Notes: generated from the sequence alone by a model not told the origin. A stretch of DNA of 40,426 bases from Neofamilia sp964346535 (GCA_964346535.1 CAYFUN010000007.1:1-40426); one strand, 5' to 3'. Counted from the first letter of the stretch, positions 1 to 7,496 are shown. Translations and numbers: made by a program.

Positions 1-620
1 GCGGCAAGTCAACACTGGTAAAGTTATTGACTGGCCTATATGCACCTGATTCTGGACAGATAATAATTGGTGGACAAAATGTTAGCGGCCAAGGACTTGG
101 AAAAAACTATGCAGGCATTTCAGCTGTCTTTCAAAATTTTCAAAGATATAAGTTGAGCTTAAAAGAAAATGTGGTAATGAGTAATTTAAATGATAAAGAC
201 AATATAGAAAGAATTGAATCATCTTTAAAAGAAGCCAGCTTTAATTATAAGGGGATTCCATTTGAAAGTATTTTGGCTCCTGAATTTGCTGGAATTGATC
301 TTTCAGGTGGCCAGTGGCAGAGGCTGGCTATTGCAAGAGGCTTATTCCGACCAAGTGAATTTATTGTATTAGACGAACCAACAGCAGCAATTGATCCAAT
401 TGAAGAATCAAAGCTATACCAATAATTTAAAGAAATAGTTGCAGATCGATGTGCTGTAATTGTAACTCACAGGTTGGCATCGACAAAGTTTGCCGATAGA
501 ATTATTTTAATGGATGGTGGACAAATTGTTGAAGAGGGAAGTCATGAAGACTTAATGAAAAAGAGAGGAAAATATTATTCCATGTGGCAGGCTCAAGCTG
601 CTTGGTATAGAGATAAATAA
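1..620 (+). pseudogene. ABC transporter ATP-binding region, 5'-truncated by window, internal stop
   Basis: This is the C-terminal nucleotide-binding domain of an ABC exporter half-transporter. The frame is already open at base 3, where the Walker A remnant GKSTLVKLLTG is read. It continues through the signature LSGGQWQRLAIARG and Walker B FIVLDEPTAAID. A TAA at 423-425 then stops it. The same frame resumes directly after the stop and encodes the H-loop VTHRLAST and a normal exporter tail (ILMDGGQIVEEGSHEDLM), ending with TAA at 618-620. The reading frame is otherwise intact, so one base substitution in a CAA/GAA-like codon explains the break. A product stopped at 425 would lack the switch histidine and should be inactive. 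A sequencing error or a polymorphic stop is the alternative. The membrane domain lies outside the window, so the substrate is unknown. Confidence 0.85.
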
Positions 621-680
621 AATTTGGAAATTTAATACCTGTAGTGGAAGAAAATACAAATATAATATTTAAACAAAAAA

Positions 681-715
681 CGACCTAGGATTTTTATTTT
701 CCTAGGTCTTTGTGT
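681..715. terminator. Bidirectional rho-independent terminator between convergent genes
   Basis: A 9-bp perfect stem (682-690 GACCTAGGA with 700-708 TCCTAGGTC) encloses a T-rich loop. It has an A-run on the left (671-680) and T-rich sequence on the right, so it can end transcripts arriving from both the ABC pseudogene (plus) and the exporter gene (minus). Confidence 0.85.
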
Positions 716-717
716 TT

Positions 718-2511
718 TTATTTTTCCATTAGCTTGTCAAAGGATTCTTCATCGAAGGATGATTGGCCTTGGGTATAAAGTTTGTAATAAAGGCCCTTGT
801 TCTTCATTAGTTCTTGGTGGTTGCCTTCTTCTTGGATGCCGTCTTCTGTTAGAACTATTATCTTGTCTGCGTTTAATATTGTAGACAGCCTGTGGGCTAT
901 GGTTATTGTAGTTCTTCCGTTAGACAAATGGTCAAGGGAAGCTTGAACTAGTTTTTCGCTTCTATTGTCTAAGGCTGAAGTTGCTTCGTCTAAAATTAAA
1001 ATTGGTGGATTTTTTAAGAAAACTCTGGCTATAGATATTCTTTGCTTTTGCCCACCTGAAAGTCTAACTCCTCTTTCTCCAACTGGAGTTTCGTAACCTT
1101 GTGGCATTTGGTCTATAAATTCATCTGCTCCTGCCAATTTTGCAGCTCTAATGATTTCCTCGTCAGATGCGTCAGGCTTGCCGTATCTAATATTTTCTAA
1201 GATGGTGTCGTTAAAAAGGTAGACGTCTTGTTGGACTATACCAATATTTCCCCTAAGGGAATTTAATTTTATCTTTCTAACGTCCTTGCCGTCAATTTTT
1301 ATTGCTCCTGAGTTGATGTCATAAAATCTTGGGATTAAATTTATAATTGTAGTTTTTCCAGCTCCAGATGGGCCGACTATGGCTACATTTTCTCCAGGCT
1401 TTACTGATAGAGACAGGTCTTTAAGGACGTAGTCTTCATCTTCGTTGTATCTAAAGGACACATTTTCAAGGTCAACTTGGCCTTTAACATTTTCTAAGTC
1501 TATGGCATCTTCGTCGTCAAAAATTTCTATGCCAGTATCCATTACTTCTACAAATTTTTCTATACCTGACATGCCCCTGTGAAACTGCTCAGAAAATTCT
1601 ACGATTCTTCTAATTGTTGCAGTGAGAATATTGGCGTAGAGGACAAAGACTACTAGGTCTTTTGGGTCCAAGGTTCCCTTCATCATAAAGATGCCGCCAA
1701 AGAGAATAATTATAATATACATCAAGGCGTCAAAGGACCTGGAAATTGCATGGAAGACTGAAAGATTTTTGTACATGCCTTTTTTAATATCCAAAAAGGC
1801 GTTGTTGTCCGCTTGAAACTTTTCTATTTCGTAGTCTTCGTTTGTAAATGACTTTACTACATTCATTCCAAGGAGAGAGTCTTCAATAGATGAATTTAAT
1901 TCTCCAATGTGGGTTCTTTGGTTGGCCATTGTCGCCCTTACAGCCCTGTTTTTCTTTGACATGGCAAAGATCATTACAGGAATGATTAAAAATAAAAGTA
2001 GGGTAAGGGGAATGTTAATTCTCACTAGAATTATAAAGGAAACCAAAAGCTTAATCCCGCCAATGAAAAATTCTTCTGGACAGTGGTGGGCAAATTCTGT
2101 AACGTCAAAAAGGTCGTGGGTAATTCTAGACATAAGTTTCCCAACCTTGTTTTTGTTATAAAAAGACGTTGACATTTGTTGGAGGTGGGAAAAAATATCC
2201 ATCCTCATATCAGTTTCAATTTTAGCTCCAGTGACGTGGCCTACATTGTTCATAAAGTAGTAGGCTACTATGTCAATTAGTTTTAAAATAATATACAGAG
2301 AACTAATCCTTAAAATAAAGGACATAGTTAGTAATTCTGTACTTGTTGTTGCTGTGTCAGTTAATTTTCTTAGAATAATTGGAAAAGCAAGTTCATTTAA
2401 GGTAGTAAGACCTGCACAAAAGAGGTCTAAAAATACTAGGCCCTTGTACTTTTTAAAGTAGGGCAAAAATCTCTTCCAAAGATCTAAGTTTGAATAAGTG
2501 TTTTTTGGCAT
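718..2511 (-). CDS. ABC exporter half-transporter (fused membrane and ATPase domains)
   Basis: This 597-residue protein has the usual length of an MsbA/MdlB/BmrA-type exporter. An N-terminal six-helix membrane domain covers roughly residues 20-315. The nucleotide-binding domain shows Walker A GPSGAGKTT (380-388), Q-loop GIVQQDVYLF (about 424-433), signature LSGGQKQR (484-491), Walker B ILILDEATSALD (504-515) and H-loop H540. All catalytic residues are present, so it should be active as a homodimer or with an unlinked partner. The start has a strong AGGAGG-type ribosome site 10 nt after the stop of the upstream lipoprotein gene, so it is the last gene of a minus-strand three-gene unit. The family exports lipids, peptides or drugs. 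The sequence does not identify the substrate. Confidence 0.93.
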   Translation of the reverse strand: MPKNTYSNLDLWKRFLPYFKKYKGLVFLDLFCAGLTTLNELAFPIILRKLTDTATTSTELLTMSFILRISSLYIILKLIDIVAYYFMNNVGHVTGAKIETDMRMDIFSHLQQMSTSFYNKNKVGKLMSRITHDLFDVTEFAHHCPEEFFIGGIKLLVSFIILVRINIPLTLLLFLIIPVMIFAMSKKNRAVRATMANQRTHIGELNSSIEDSLLGMNVVKSFTNEDYEIEKFQADNNAFLDIKKGMYKNLSVFHAISRSFDALMYIIIILFGGIFMMKGTLDPKDLVVFVLYANILTATIRRIVEFSEQFHRGMSGIEKFVEVMDTGIEIFDDEDAIDLENVKGQVDLENVSFRYNEDEDYVLKDLSLSVKPGENVAIVGPSGAGKTTIINLIPRFYDINSGAIKIDGKDVRKIKLNSLRGNIGIVQQDVYLFNDTILENIRYGKPDASDEEIIRAAKLAGADEFIDQMPQGYETPVGERGVRLSGGQKQRISIARVFLKNPPILILDEATSALDNRSEKLVQASLDHLSNGRTTITIAHRLSTILNADKIIVLTEDGIQEEGNHQELMKNKGLYYKLYTQGQSSFDEESFDKLMEK

Positions 2512-2521
2512 TTATCCTCCT

Positions 2522-3109
2522 TTAGTTTTCGTTTATATCTTCTGTCTTTAAAAGATCTTTTATTAAAATAAGTCTCTCATCTGTAGTATTTTCAATTAAA
2601 ATTAGGCCTCTTTCTGAATCAGTAAGGGTGATGTCACCATTTTTTCCATCCATTAAGAAGATTAAATAATTGTAGTTGGCCTGCATATTTGGGATATCAG
2701 GTAGGACAATATTTTTTAAAGAGCCCTTTAGGTCTTCAACTACGTGGATCTCCTTGCCGTTTGGTCCAGTTTGAGACATTTTTATAATTGAAATATAGTC
2801 AGAATTTTCTTCTAAGATTTTTATTTCTTCCTCTAGGCTTTTAGAAACTTCAGGATCTGTTTCGGAATTTTCTTCAGTTTCTGTTTCTAAATTTTCCTCT
2901 GCAAGATTTTCTTCATTGTTTTCATTTTCAGTTTGAAGATTTGGATTTTCTCCTTCTGGGTTTTCTCCCTCAGTTTGTCTTTCGATAGTAACTGCAGGAT
3001 TGTCAGATGGACTTTTATTTTCTCCGTCTGAGTTTTTGTCCTTATTTTTTGAACAGCCAGTTAGAACTAAGGCTAGGCCTAATAGAATTATAAAAAATTT
3101 ATTTTTCAT
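2522..3109 (-). CDS. Acidic lipoprotein of unknown function
   Basis: The 195-residue product starts with a lipoprotein signal: a charged MKNK, a hydrophobic stretch and the lipobox LTGC with the lipidated cysteine at residue 19. Residues about 22-90 are low complexity, rich in Glu, Asn and Pro with repeated ENPEGENP-like runs, and probably form a flexible linker on the outer face of the membrane. A compact domain follows (about 93-190) that I do not recognise. It overlaps the end of the upstream aldo/keto reductase gene by 11 nt, and its GGAGG ribosome site lies inside that gene, so the two are translationally coupled. The function is unknown. Membership in a unit with an ABC exporter may reflect shared expression only. 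Confidence 0.85.
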   Translation of the reverse strand: MKNKFFIILLGLALVLTGCSKNKDKNSDGENKSPSDNPAVTIERQTEGENPEGENPNLQTENENNEENLAEENLETETEENSETDPEVSKSLEEEIKILEENSDYISIIKMSQTGPNGKEIHVVEDLKGSLKNIVLPDIPNMQANYNYLIFLMDGKNGDITLTDSERGLILIENTTDERLILIKDLLKTEDINEN

Positions 3110-4232
3110 TTGAGCCTCCAGCTAAGTCTTGGTGGGCTTTTTCTAAGCCAGCAATAATTTGTAACTGTTGTGGGCATAGGGTTTCACACTTGCCACATTT
3201 GACGCAAGCTTCCTGGCCTGCCTTTCTCTTTTGTATTCTCTCATAAGCTTCTGCAGATTTTTTCTCATCTTCAAAAATATACTTGTTGTTGTAGGCCCTA
3301 AAAATATCTGGGATTTCAACTCCAGCAGGGCAAGGCATACAATAAGAACAACCAGTACAGTCGATTTTTATCCTAGCCTTCATTTCATTTTTTAAATAGT
3401 CGATTTTTTCTAACTTGTCATCATCTAGTGAATTTGGTTCAACGTCAGAAAAAGTTTTGCAGTTTTCTATTATTTGCTCTTTGGTGTTCATGCCAGATAA
3501 AACTATATCTACTAGGCCCTTGTTTAATAAATATGAAAAGCCTAAGCTGGCAGGAGTGTCGGCTCCTAATTTTTCTGTCATAGACTGAGGCAGGTTTGCA
3601 AGTTGGCCGCCTCTAAGAGGCTCCATAATTATTACGCCTAGGCCCTTGTCTTTGGCATATTGAAGTCCTTCAAGGCCTGCTTGGTAGCCTTCGTCTAAAT
3701 AGTTAAGTTGGATTTGACAAAAATCAAAGTCATAGCTATCTATAATTTCTTTGAAAAGCTCTAAGTTGTCGTGGAAGGAAAAACCTAAATGTTTTATCTT
3801 TCCAGCTTTTTTTGCCTTTAAGGCTCTTTCGTAGACCTTGTGTTTTTTAACATTTTCAAATTTTTCCCTATCTAGGGTGTGAAGAAGGTAGAAGTCGATA
3901 TAGTCAGTTTGTAGTTTTTGCAATTCAATGTCTAATAGATAATCGAAGTCTTCTTCTTTTTCAATTTGCCAAACAGGGCATTTTGTTGCAATTTTTATTT
4001 TATCTCGAACATCTTTTAAAACTTCGCCTGTAAAAATTTCGCTTTGCTTGCCATGATAGACATAGGCAGTGTCAAAATAAGTTATGCCATTTTCTAAGGC
4101 TAGGTCAATTAGTTCTCTTGATTTTTTGTAATCAATTAGAGAGTTGTCATCTTCTATAATTGGAAGTCTCATTAGTCCAAAACCTAAACGAGAAACCTCC
4201 ACCTTATCTTTTGTAAAATTAATATATTTCAT
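3099..4232 (-). CDS. Aldo/keto reductase with C-terminal double [4Fe-4S] ferredoxin domain
   Basis: The 377-residue protein has an N-terminal aldo/keto reductase barrel (about 1-285). It shows the FDTAYVYHG segment (Asp and Tyr of the catalytic tetrad), a Lys at KIATKCP and a His at LLHTL. The C-terminal tail carries two four-cysteine clusters: C292, C295, C298, C301 (CTGCSYCMPCP) and C343, C346, C349, C353 (CVKCGKCETLCP). This architecture is common in clostridia (COG1453-type oxidoreductases). The iron-sulfur tail suggests electron transfer from ferredoxin or a related carrier. The substrate is unknown. A GGAGG site precedes the ATG. It is the first gene of the minus-strand unit and diverges from the acpS-nnrD fusion. 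A second protein of the same class is encoded at 32347-33297. Confidence 0.92.
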   Translation of the reverse strand: MKYINFTKDKVEVSRLGFGLMRLPIIEDDNSLIDYKKSRELIDLALENGITYFDTAYVYHGKQSEIFTGEVLKDVRDKIKIATKCPVWQIEKEEDFDYLLDIELQKLQTDYIDFYLLHTLDREKFENVKKHKVYERALKAKKAGKIKHLGFSFHDNLELFKEIIDSYDFDFCQIQLNYLDEGYQAGLEGLQYAKDKGLGVIIMEPLRGGQLANLPQSMTEKLGADTPASLGFSYLLNKGLVDIVLSGMNTKEQIIENCKTFSDVEPNSLDDDKLEKIDYLKNEMKARIKIDCTGCSYCMPCPAGVEIPDIFRAYNNKYIFEDEKKSAEAYERIQKRKAGQEACVKCGKCETLCPQQLQIIAGLEKAHQDLAGGSNEK

Positions 4233-4253
4233 AATTACCTCCTACAACAATTA

Positions 4254-4259
4254 ATTATA
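4254..4259 (-). promoter_or_regulatory. Probable -10 element for the minus-strand aldo/keto reductase unit
   Basis: On the minus strand the hexamer TATAAT is present 22 nt before the ATG of the aldo/keto reductase. The region at a 17-bp distance is AT-rich and has no convincing TTGACA-like -35 box, so only the -10 is called. Confidence 0.4.
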
Positions 4260-4311
4260 ACATAAAAAATTCTAATTTTAATTAGAGACTGCCTATAAGT
4301 AGATAAAATAC

Positions 4312-4339
4312 TTACAAAAATAAAAAAATGTAGTATAAT
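4312..4339 (+). promoter_or_regulatory. SigA-type promoter for acpS-nnrD / mazF
   Basis: TTACAA (4312-4317) and TATAAT (4334-4339) are separated by 16 bp. The predicted transcript starts just before the ribosome site GGTGAT (4346-4351), which itself lies 10 nt before ATG 4362. Confidence 0.6.
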
Positions 4340-4361
4340 AAGACTGGTGATAAGTATAGAA

Positions 4362-5543
4362 ATGACAAGTATTGGAGTAGACCTAGTAAAAATTAAAAGG
4401 ATCAAAAACTTATATTACAAGTTTGGCCAGAAATTTTTAGACAAGTGTTTTAACGAAGGTGAAATTGCATATATAAAAAAGAATAATTACAAAGACGAAA
4501 CTATAGCTGGGATGTTTTCCTTTAAAGAAAGTATAGCCAAGTGTTTAGGAACAGGTTTTGGCAAAGACTTAAAGTTTAAAGACATAGAAATCTGTCACGA
4601 CGAAAATGGCGCACCATACGCACTGGCAAAAGGAAGAGAATTTTACATATCATCATCCCACGATGGAGACTATGTTGTAACTGTTGGAAGTGAAAAGGCT
4701 GGAAGAACTAAAATCGATTTAGATATTCCAGAAGATTTATTTAAGCTTTACAAACAAAGACCAGAAAAGTCTCACAAGGGTAGCTTTGGCAGGACTATGG
4801 TAATTGGCTCATCAAAGTCTATGCTAGGGGCAGGCTACCTATCAGCTGTGGCTTCTTTAAAGGCAGGTTGCGGTTATACATATCACTATGTCTTTGAAGA
4901 AGACGACATTCTTTTACCACTTTCAATAAAACACAATGAAGTAATTTTAAGACAGGGAAATTTTTTAAAAGATGCTGACAAAATGGACGGAATTTTATTT
5001 GGTCCAGGTCTTGGCCTATCTAGAAACAAAAGAGAAGTCTTAAAAGAGCTTTTACTTGGCGATAATAAACTTGTCCTCGATGCTGATGGCATAAATATGC
5101 TGGCAGAAAATGTCGACCAGCTTTATGTGAAAAATTCTCAGCTAATATTAACTCCACATATTTTAGAATTTTCTAGACTTATTAAAGAAATTATTCCACC
5201 AGGTCCAAGACTTTATGAAAGGGCAGTAGACTTTGCCAAAGAATATAAGTTGGTCTTGGTCTTAAAAGATTCTGTAACACTAATTACAGATGGGGTGAGA
5301 TGCCATTTTATAGAAAGGGAAAACTCAGGACTTGCAACTGCAGGGTCAGGAGATGTTTTAGCAGGAATAATTACATCCTTTTTATCCCAAGGCTATGACC
5401 CTTATGAGGCAGCTCTTTTAGGGGCAGAAGTTCATTCACTAGCAGGCCTAGGAGCTGCAGAAGAAAAGTCTAAGACCTCAATGCTAGCTGGAGACATAAT
5501 AAATGGCTTAGACAGAGTTTTTAAAAATTTAGAAGAAAGGTGA
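4362..5543 (+). CDS. acpS-nnrD: Fusion of holo-ACP synthase (AcpS) and ADP-dependent NAD(P)HX dehydratase (NnrD)
   Basis: Residues 1 to about 115 are a complete AcpS, which transfers 4'-phosphopantetheine from CoA to acyl carrier protein. Visible features are GVDLVKI with metal ligand D7, FSFKESIAKCLGTG with E56, and SSSHDGDYVV. Residues about 130-393 are NnrD (CARKD family), which repairs hydrated NADH/NADPH at the expense of ADP or ATP. Features are HKGSFGRTMVIGSS, LVLDADGIN, LTPHILEFSRL and the catalytic GLATAGSGDVLAG. The usual partner domain, the NnrE epimerase, is absent here. I chose ATG 4362 because GGTGAT sits at proper distance and the product begins in the AcpS consensus. An upstream in-frame GTG at 4347 lacks a ribosome site. 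Neighbouring acpS and nnrD genes are common in Firmicutes. A single fused polypeptide is less usual. Confidence 0.9.
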   Translation: MTSIGVDLVKIKRIKNLYYKFGQKFLDKCFNEGEIAYIKKNNYKDETIAGMFSFKESIAKCLGTGFGKDLKFKDIEICHDENGAPYALAKGREFYISSSHDGDYVVTVGSEKAGRTKIDLDIPEDLFKLYKQRPEKSHKGSFGRTMVIGSSKSMLGAGYLSAVASLKAGCGYTYHYVFEEDDILLPLSIKHNEVILRQGNFLKDADKMDGILFGPGLGLSRNKREVLKELLLGDNKLVLDADGINMLAENVDQLYVKNSQLILTPHILEFSRLIKEIIPPGPRLYERAVDFAKEYKLVLVLKDSVTLITDGVRCHFIERENSGLATAGSGDVLAGIITSFLSQGYDPYEAALLGAEVHSLAGLGAAEEKSKTSMLAGDIINGLDRVFKNLEER

Positions 5544-5547
5544 TTTT

Positions 5548-5904
5548 ATGATAATAAATAGGGGAGATCTCTTTTATGCAAACCTAAGTCCAGTTTTAGG
5601 ATCAGAACAGGGTGGGCTTAGGCCAGTAGTAGTAATTCAAAATAACGTAGGCAATAAATATTCGCCAACAATAATTATTGCGCCAATAACATCTAGGACA
5701 AACAAGGTAGAACTGCCAACTCACGTGAAAATAAATGCCAGCGAAAAATACGGCCTGCCAAAAGATTCAGTAGTCCTTTTAGAACAAATTAGAACCATAG
5801 ACAAACAGAGAATCAAAGACAAAATAGGCAAGTTTGACCAAAGACGTTTAGACCAAATTGACTCTGCCATAATAATTTCCCTAGCCCTACAAAACGCCTA
5901 TTAA
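5548..5904 (+). CDS. mazF: MazF/EndoA-type mRNA interferase
   Basis: This 118-residue protein has the full length of the MazF/NdoA toxins, which are ribosome-independent endoribonucleases. It starts with RGDLFYANLSPVLGSEQGG. R25 in GGLRPVVV and T48 in APITS match the catalytic Arg and Thr of Bacillus subtilis EndoA, and LLEQIRTIDK follows, as in active homologues. Its ribosome site AAAGGTGAT overlaps the stop codon of acpS-nnrD 4 nt upstream, so translation is coupled to that gene. No MazE/NdoAI-like small gene lies upstream or downstream. In Bacillus an antitoxin gene normally precedes the toxin. Here the toxin follows a housekeeping gene directly, so any antitoxin must be encoded elsewhere or be of another type. 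Confidence 0.92.
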   Translation: MIINRGDLFYANLSPVLGSEQGGLRPVVVIQNNVGNKYSPTIIIAPITSRTNKVELPTHVKINASEKYGLPKDSVVLLEQIRTIDKQRIKDKIGKFDQRRLDQIDSAIIISLALQNAY

Positions 5905-5914
5905 GAGCCTACAT

Positions 5915-5949
5915 AAAAAACCAAGCTAAGTCTATTAGCTTGGTTTTTA
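5915..5949. terminator. Bidirectional terminator after mazF
   Basis: A 10-bp perfect stem (5920-5929 ACCAAGCTAA with 5935-5944 TTAGCTTGGT) has a 5-nt loop and is flanked by an A-run (5915-5919) and a T-run (5944-5948). It serves mazF on the plus strand and the lipoprotein gene ending at 5974 on the minus strand. Confidence 0.9.
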
Positions 5950-5973
5950 TCTTTATATTTGTGCTTATTAATT

Positions 5974-6519
5974 TTACTTTTCAATATTATAGGCGACTTT
6001 AGTGACATCTTCTAGTCCTAAGGCTCTACCAATAGCCACAAGACCTCCATCTCTATTATTTTCGTTTTCTAAGTCTACTATAAGAATTTCAAATTGTTTG
6101 CCAGGTTCATTCATGGCATCCTCTAAAAAATTTTTTGTTGACTCAGAAATAATTAGGTCTATATAATCATAAGTTAGGTCAGAAAAATCTGGATTTTTAT
6201 AATCACCTAGGCTTTTAGCTTCAGGAAATAAATCTAAGGCATCTTCAGGAACAGCTACCACATTGTCGTAGGCAATTTTATTTAAAACCTCAGCAATCTC
6301 TCTAGTTCCTGCTGCGATTTTTAAGTCCTTTTTTGTATTCCATTTAAGCTTATTGGCTTCAGCTTCTTTAATTTCCTTTTGAAGAACAGATTGGGAACTT
6401 ACTTTCGTAGATTCTTCTGCAGGAAGATCTTCAGCACTTTGACTTTCATTTGTACATGCCATTAGCAAACAAGCTAGGGCAAGAACTAGGCTTAATAAAA
6501 TAAAATATTTTTTCTTCAT
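5974..6519 (-). CDS. Lipoprotein, possible half-size iron/heme-type substrate-binding protein
   Basis: The 181-residue product has a lipoprotein signal with lipobox LMAC (cysteine 22), then an acidic linker to about residue 50. The segment from about 65 to 125 reads LKIAAGTREIAEVLNKI, then VVAVPEDALDLFPEAKSLGD, then DYIDLIISES. In layout this resembles the first lobe of TroA-fold iron-siderophore or heme binding proteins of the IsdE type: a start strand, a helix after T-x-E, a V-G-V-P-like strand, then a strand ending in a P/Y-D-L-I motif. The protein is too short for the second lobe and ends about 55 residues later, so it may be a one-lobe derivative or a different family. The AGGAGG ribosome site and ATG are clear. 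It diverges from the next lipoprotein gene. Its promoter spacer contains a 16-nt A/T tract, described separately. Gene existence is sure; the family call is weak. Confidence 0.8.
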   Translation of the reverse strand: MKKKYFILLSLVLALACLLMACTNESQSAEDLPAEESTKVSSQSVLQKEIKEAEANKLKWNTKKDLKIAAGTREIAEVLNKIAYDNVVAVPEDALDLFPEAKSLGDYKNPDFSDLTYDYIDLIISESTKNFLEDAMNEPGKQFEILIVDLENENNRDGGLVAIGRALGLEDVTKVAYNIEK

Positions 6520-6569
6520 GCTATCCCTCCTAGATAGATTTTGTGTAAACGATTACTTCCTTTAAATCT

Positions 6570-6600
6570 ATTATATCAAAAAAAAAAAAAAAACAGTCTA
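6570..6600 (-). promoter_or_regulatory. Promoter with 16-nt homopolymer in its spacer
   Basis: Read on the minus strand, a TAGACT -35-like hexamer (6595-6600, four of six matches to TTGACA) is followed by a spacer made almost wholly of T (the A-run 6578-6593 on the plus strand) and then by TATAAT (6570-6575). The spacer is 19 bp in this assembly, two more than optimum. Slippage of the run would change the -35/-10 distance and hence promoter strength. Confidence 0.5.
6578..6593. repeat. Homopolymeric A tract (16 A on plus strand)
   Basis: Sixteen consecutive A residues lie between the two divergent lipoprotein genes. It is by far the longest homopolymer I noticed in the window. The true length is uncertain because such runs are error-prone in sequencing. 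Confidence 0.9.
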
Positions 6601-6617
6601 GGATAAAGTAAATTTAA

Positions 6618-6646
6618 ATGAAATTAAGTATGCATTTTGCTATAAT
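6618..6646 (+). promoter_or_regulatory. Extended -10 promoter for the plus-strand lipoprotein gene
   Basis: ATGAAA (6618-6623) and TATAAT (6641-6646) are 17 bp apart, with the extended -10 dinucleotide TG at 6638-6639. The ATG at 6673 follows with a GAGGCGG-like ribosome site. Confidence 0.6.
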
Positions 6647-6672
6647 AAAGAAAAGAAAGTTGAGGCGGTCTT

Positions 6673-7496
6673 ATGAAAAAATTATCCTTACTTTTAGTTT
6701 TTTGTCTCTTGCTGGCTTGTAATAAAAATCCAGAGCCTCAAGGGCAAAACGAAAACTCAAAGCAAAGTGAAGAAGTCCAGCAAATAGGAGAGCAAGCCCT
6801 GGCTCCAATGGTTCAAGTAGGGGACCGAATCTNNNNNNNNNNNNNNNNNNNNNNNNNNNNNNNNNNNNNNNNNNNNNNNNNNNNNNNNNNNNNNNNNNNN
6901 NNNNNNNNNNNNNNNNNNNNNNNNNNNNNNNNCAGCAAATAGGAGAGCAAGCCCTGGCTCCAATGGTTCAAGTAGGGGACCGAATCTATATAGACACAGG
7001 CTATGTAAATTCAATGGTCACTTGTGGAACAGCTGACGGTAAGATTACTTCAACTGTAAGCACAAGTGAGAGTCCAAGTGCAAATGACCAGGGAAATTTT
7101 GGCACAGGTTATGACTATCAGTTTTCTGATCAAGGCTATATAAGTTTAAAGATAGACGACAGGTGGATTATTTTTAGAGATATAGCCATCTCCTATGACG
7201 GCCCGCCAAAAATGGTAGCAAATTTTACTGGCAAAGTTATTGAAGTAGAAGAAGATAGACTTTTAGTTGAAGTCACATCACATCCTGAAGATTTTCCTTT
7301 TATGGACCAAGTGGACAAACCAGTATCACTTGAAATTGACAACTTGGCCTATAGTAAGGACGGCAGAGTTACAACTGAAGGCCTAGAAGAAAGGTCAGTG
7401 AAAGTTTTCTTTGACGGAGACTTAATAAACAAAGATCCATTAACTTCAAGTCCGGCAAGGCTTGGAGAAATTTATTATATTGAAGTTTTAGATTAA
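6673..7496 (+). CDS. Lipoprotein of unknown function, interrupted by an assembly gap
   Basis: The start at 6673 gives a lipoprotein signal with lipobox LLLAC (cysteine 16), and reading continues to the gap at 6833. The same 55 bp found just before the gap (6778-6832) occur again just after it (6933-6987), and the coding frame then runs to TAA at 7494-7496. Read literally, the two halves are out of frame. Collapsing gap plus one repeat copy (155 bp) restores one frame of 222 residues without a stop. The mature part has VGDRIYIDTGYVNS and GYISLKIDDRWIIFRD segments and ends in a beta-rich domain (about the last 90 residues, GKVIEVEEDRLLVEV to IYYIEVLD) that looks like a small OB-type barrel. I do not recognise the family. 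It is monocistronic and ends at a strong terminator. Confidence 0.8.
6778..6832 (+). repeat. Left copy of 55-bp identical gap-flanking sequence
   Basis: These 55 bases, from CAGCAAATAGG to ACCGAATCT, end exactly at the first N and are repeated exactly after the gap. They are most likely a contig-end overlap rather than a biological repeat. Confidence 0.9.
6833..6932. other. Assembly gap, 100 N
   Basis: Exactly 100 undetermined bases join two contigs. A round length like this is a placeholder and not a measured distance. Confidence 0.99.
6933..6987 (+). repeat. Right copy of 55-bp identical gap-flanking sequence
   Basis: The sequence is identical to 6778-6832 and begins at the first base after the gap. 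Unique sequence (TATAGACACAGG) starts directly behind it. Confidence 0.9.

Noticed and set aside
1907..2161. Plus-strand frames inside the minus-strand exporter gene, and many similar antisense frames elsewhere
   Set aside because: They lie fully inside well-supported genes on the other strand, have no ribosome sites and show no family motifs.
6963..7496. Separate gene starting at ATG 6963 after the assembly gap
   Set aside because: The ATG is internal to the lipoprotein frame. The same codon exists in the duplicate before the gap, and collapsing the 155 bp gives one continuous protein with a signal peptide.
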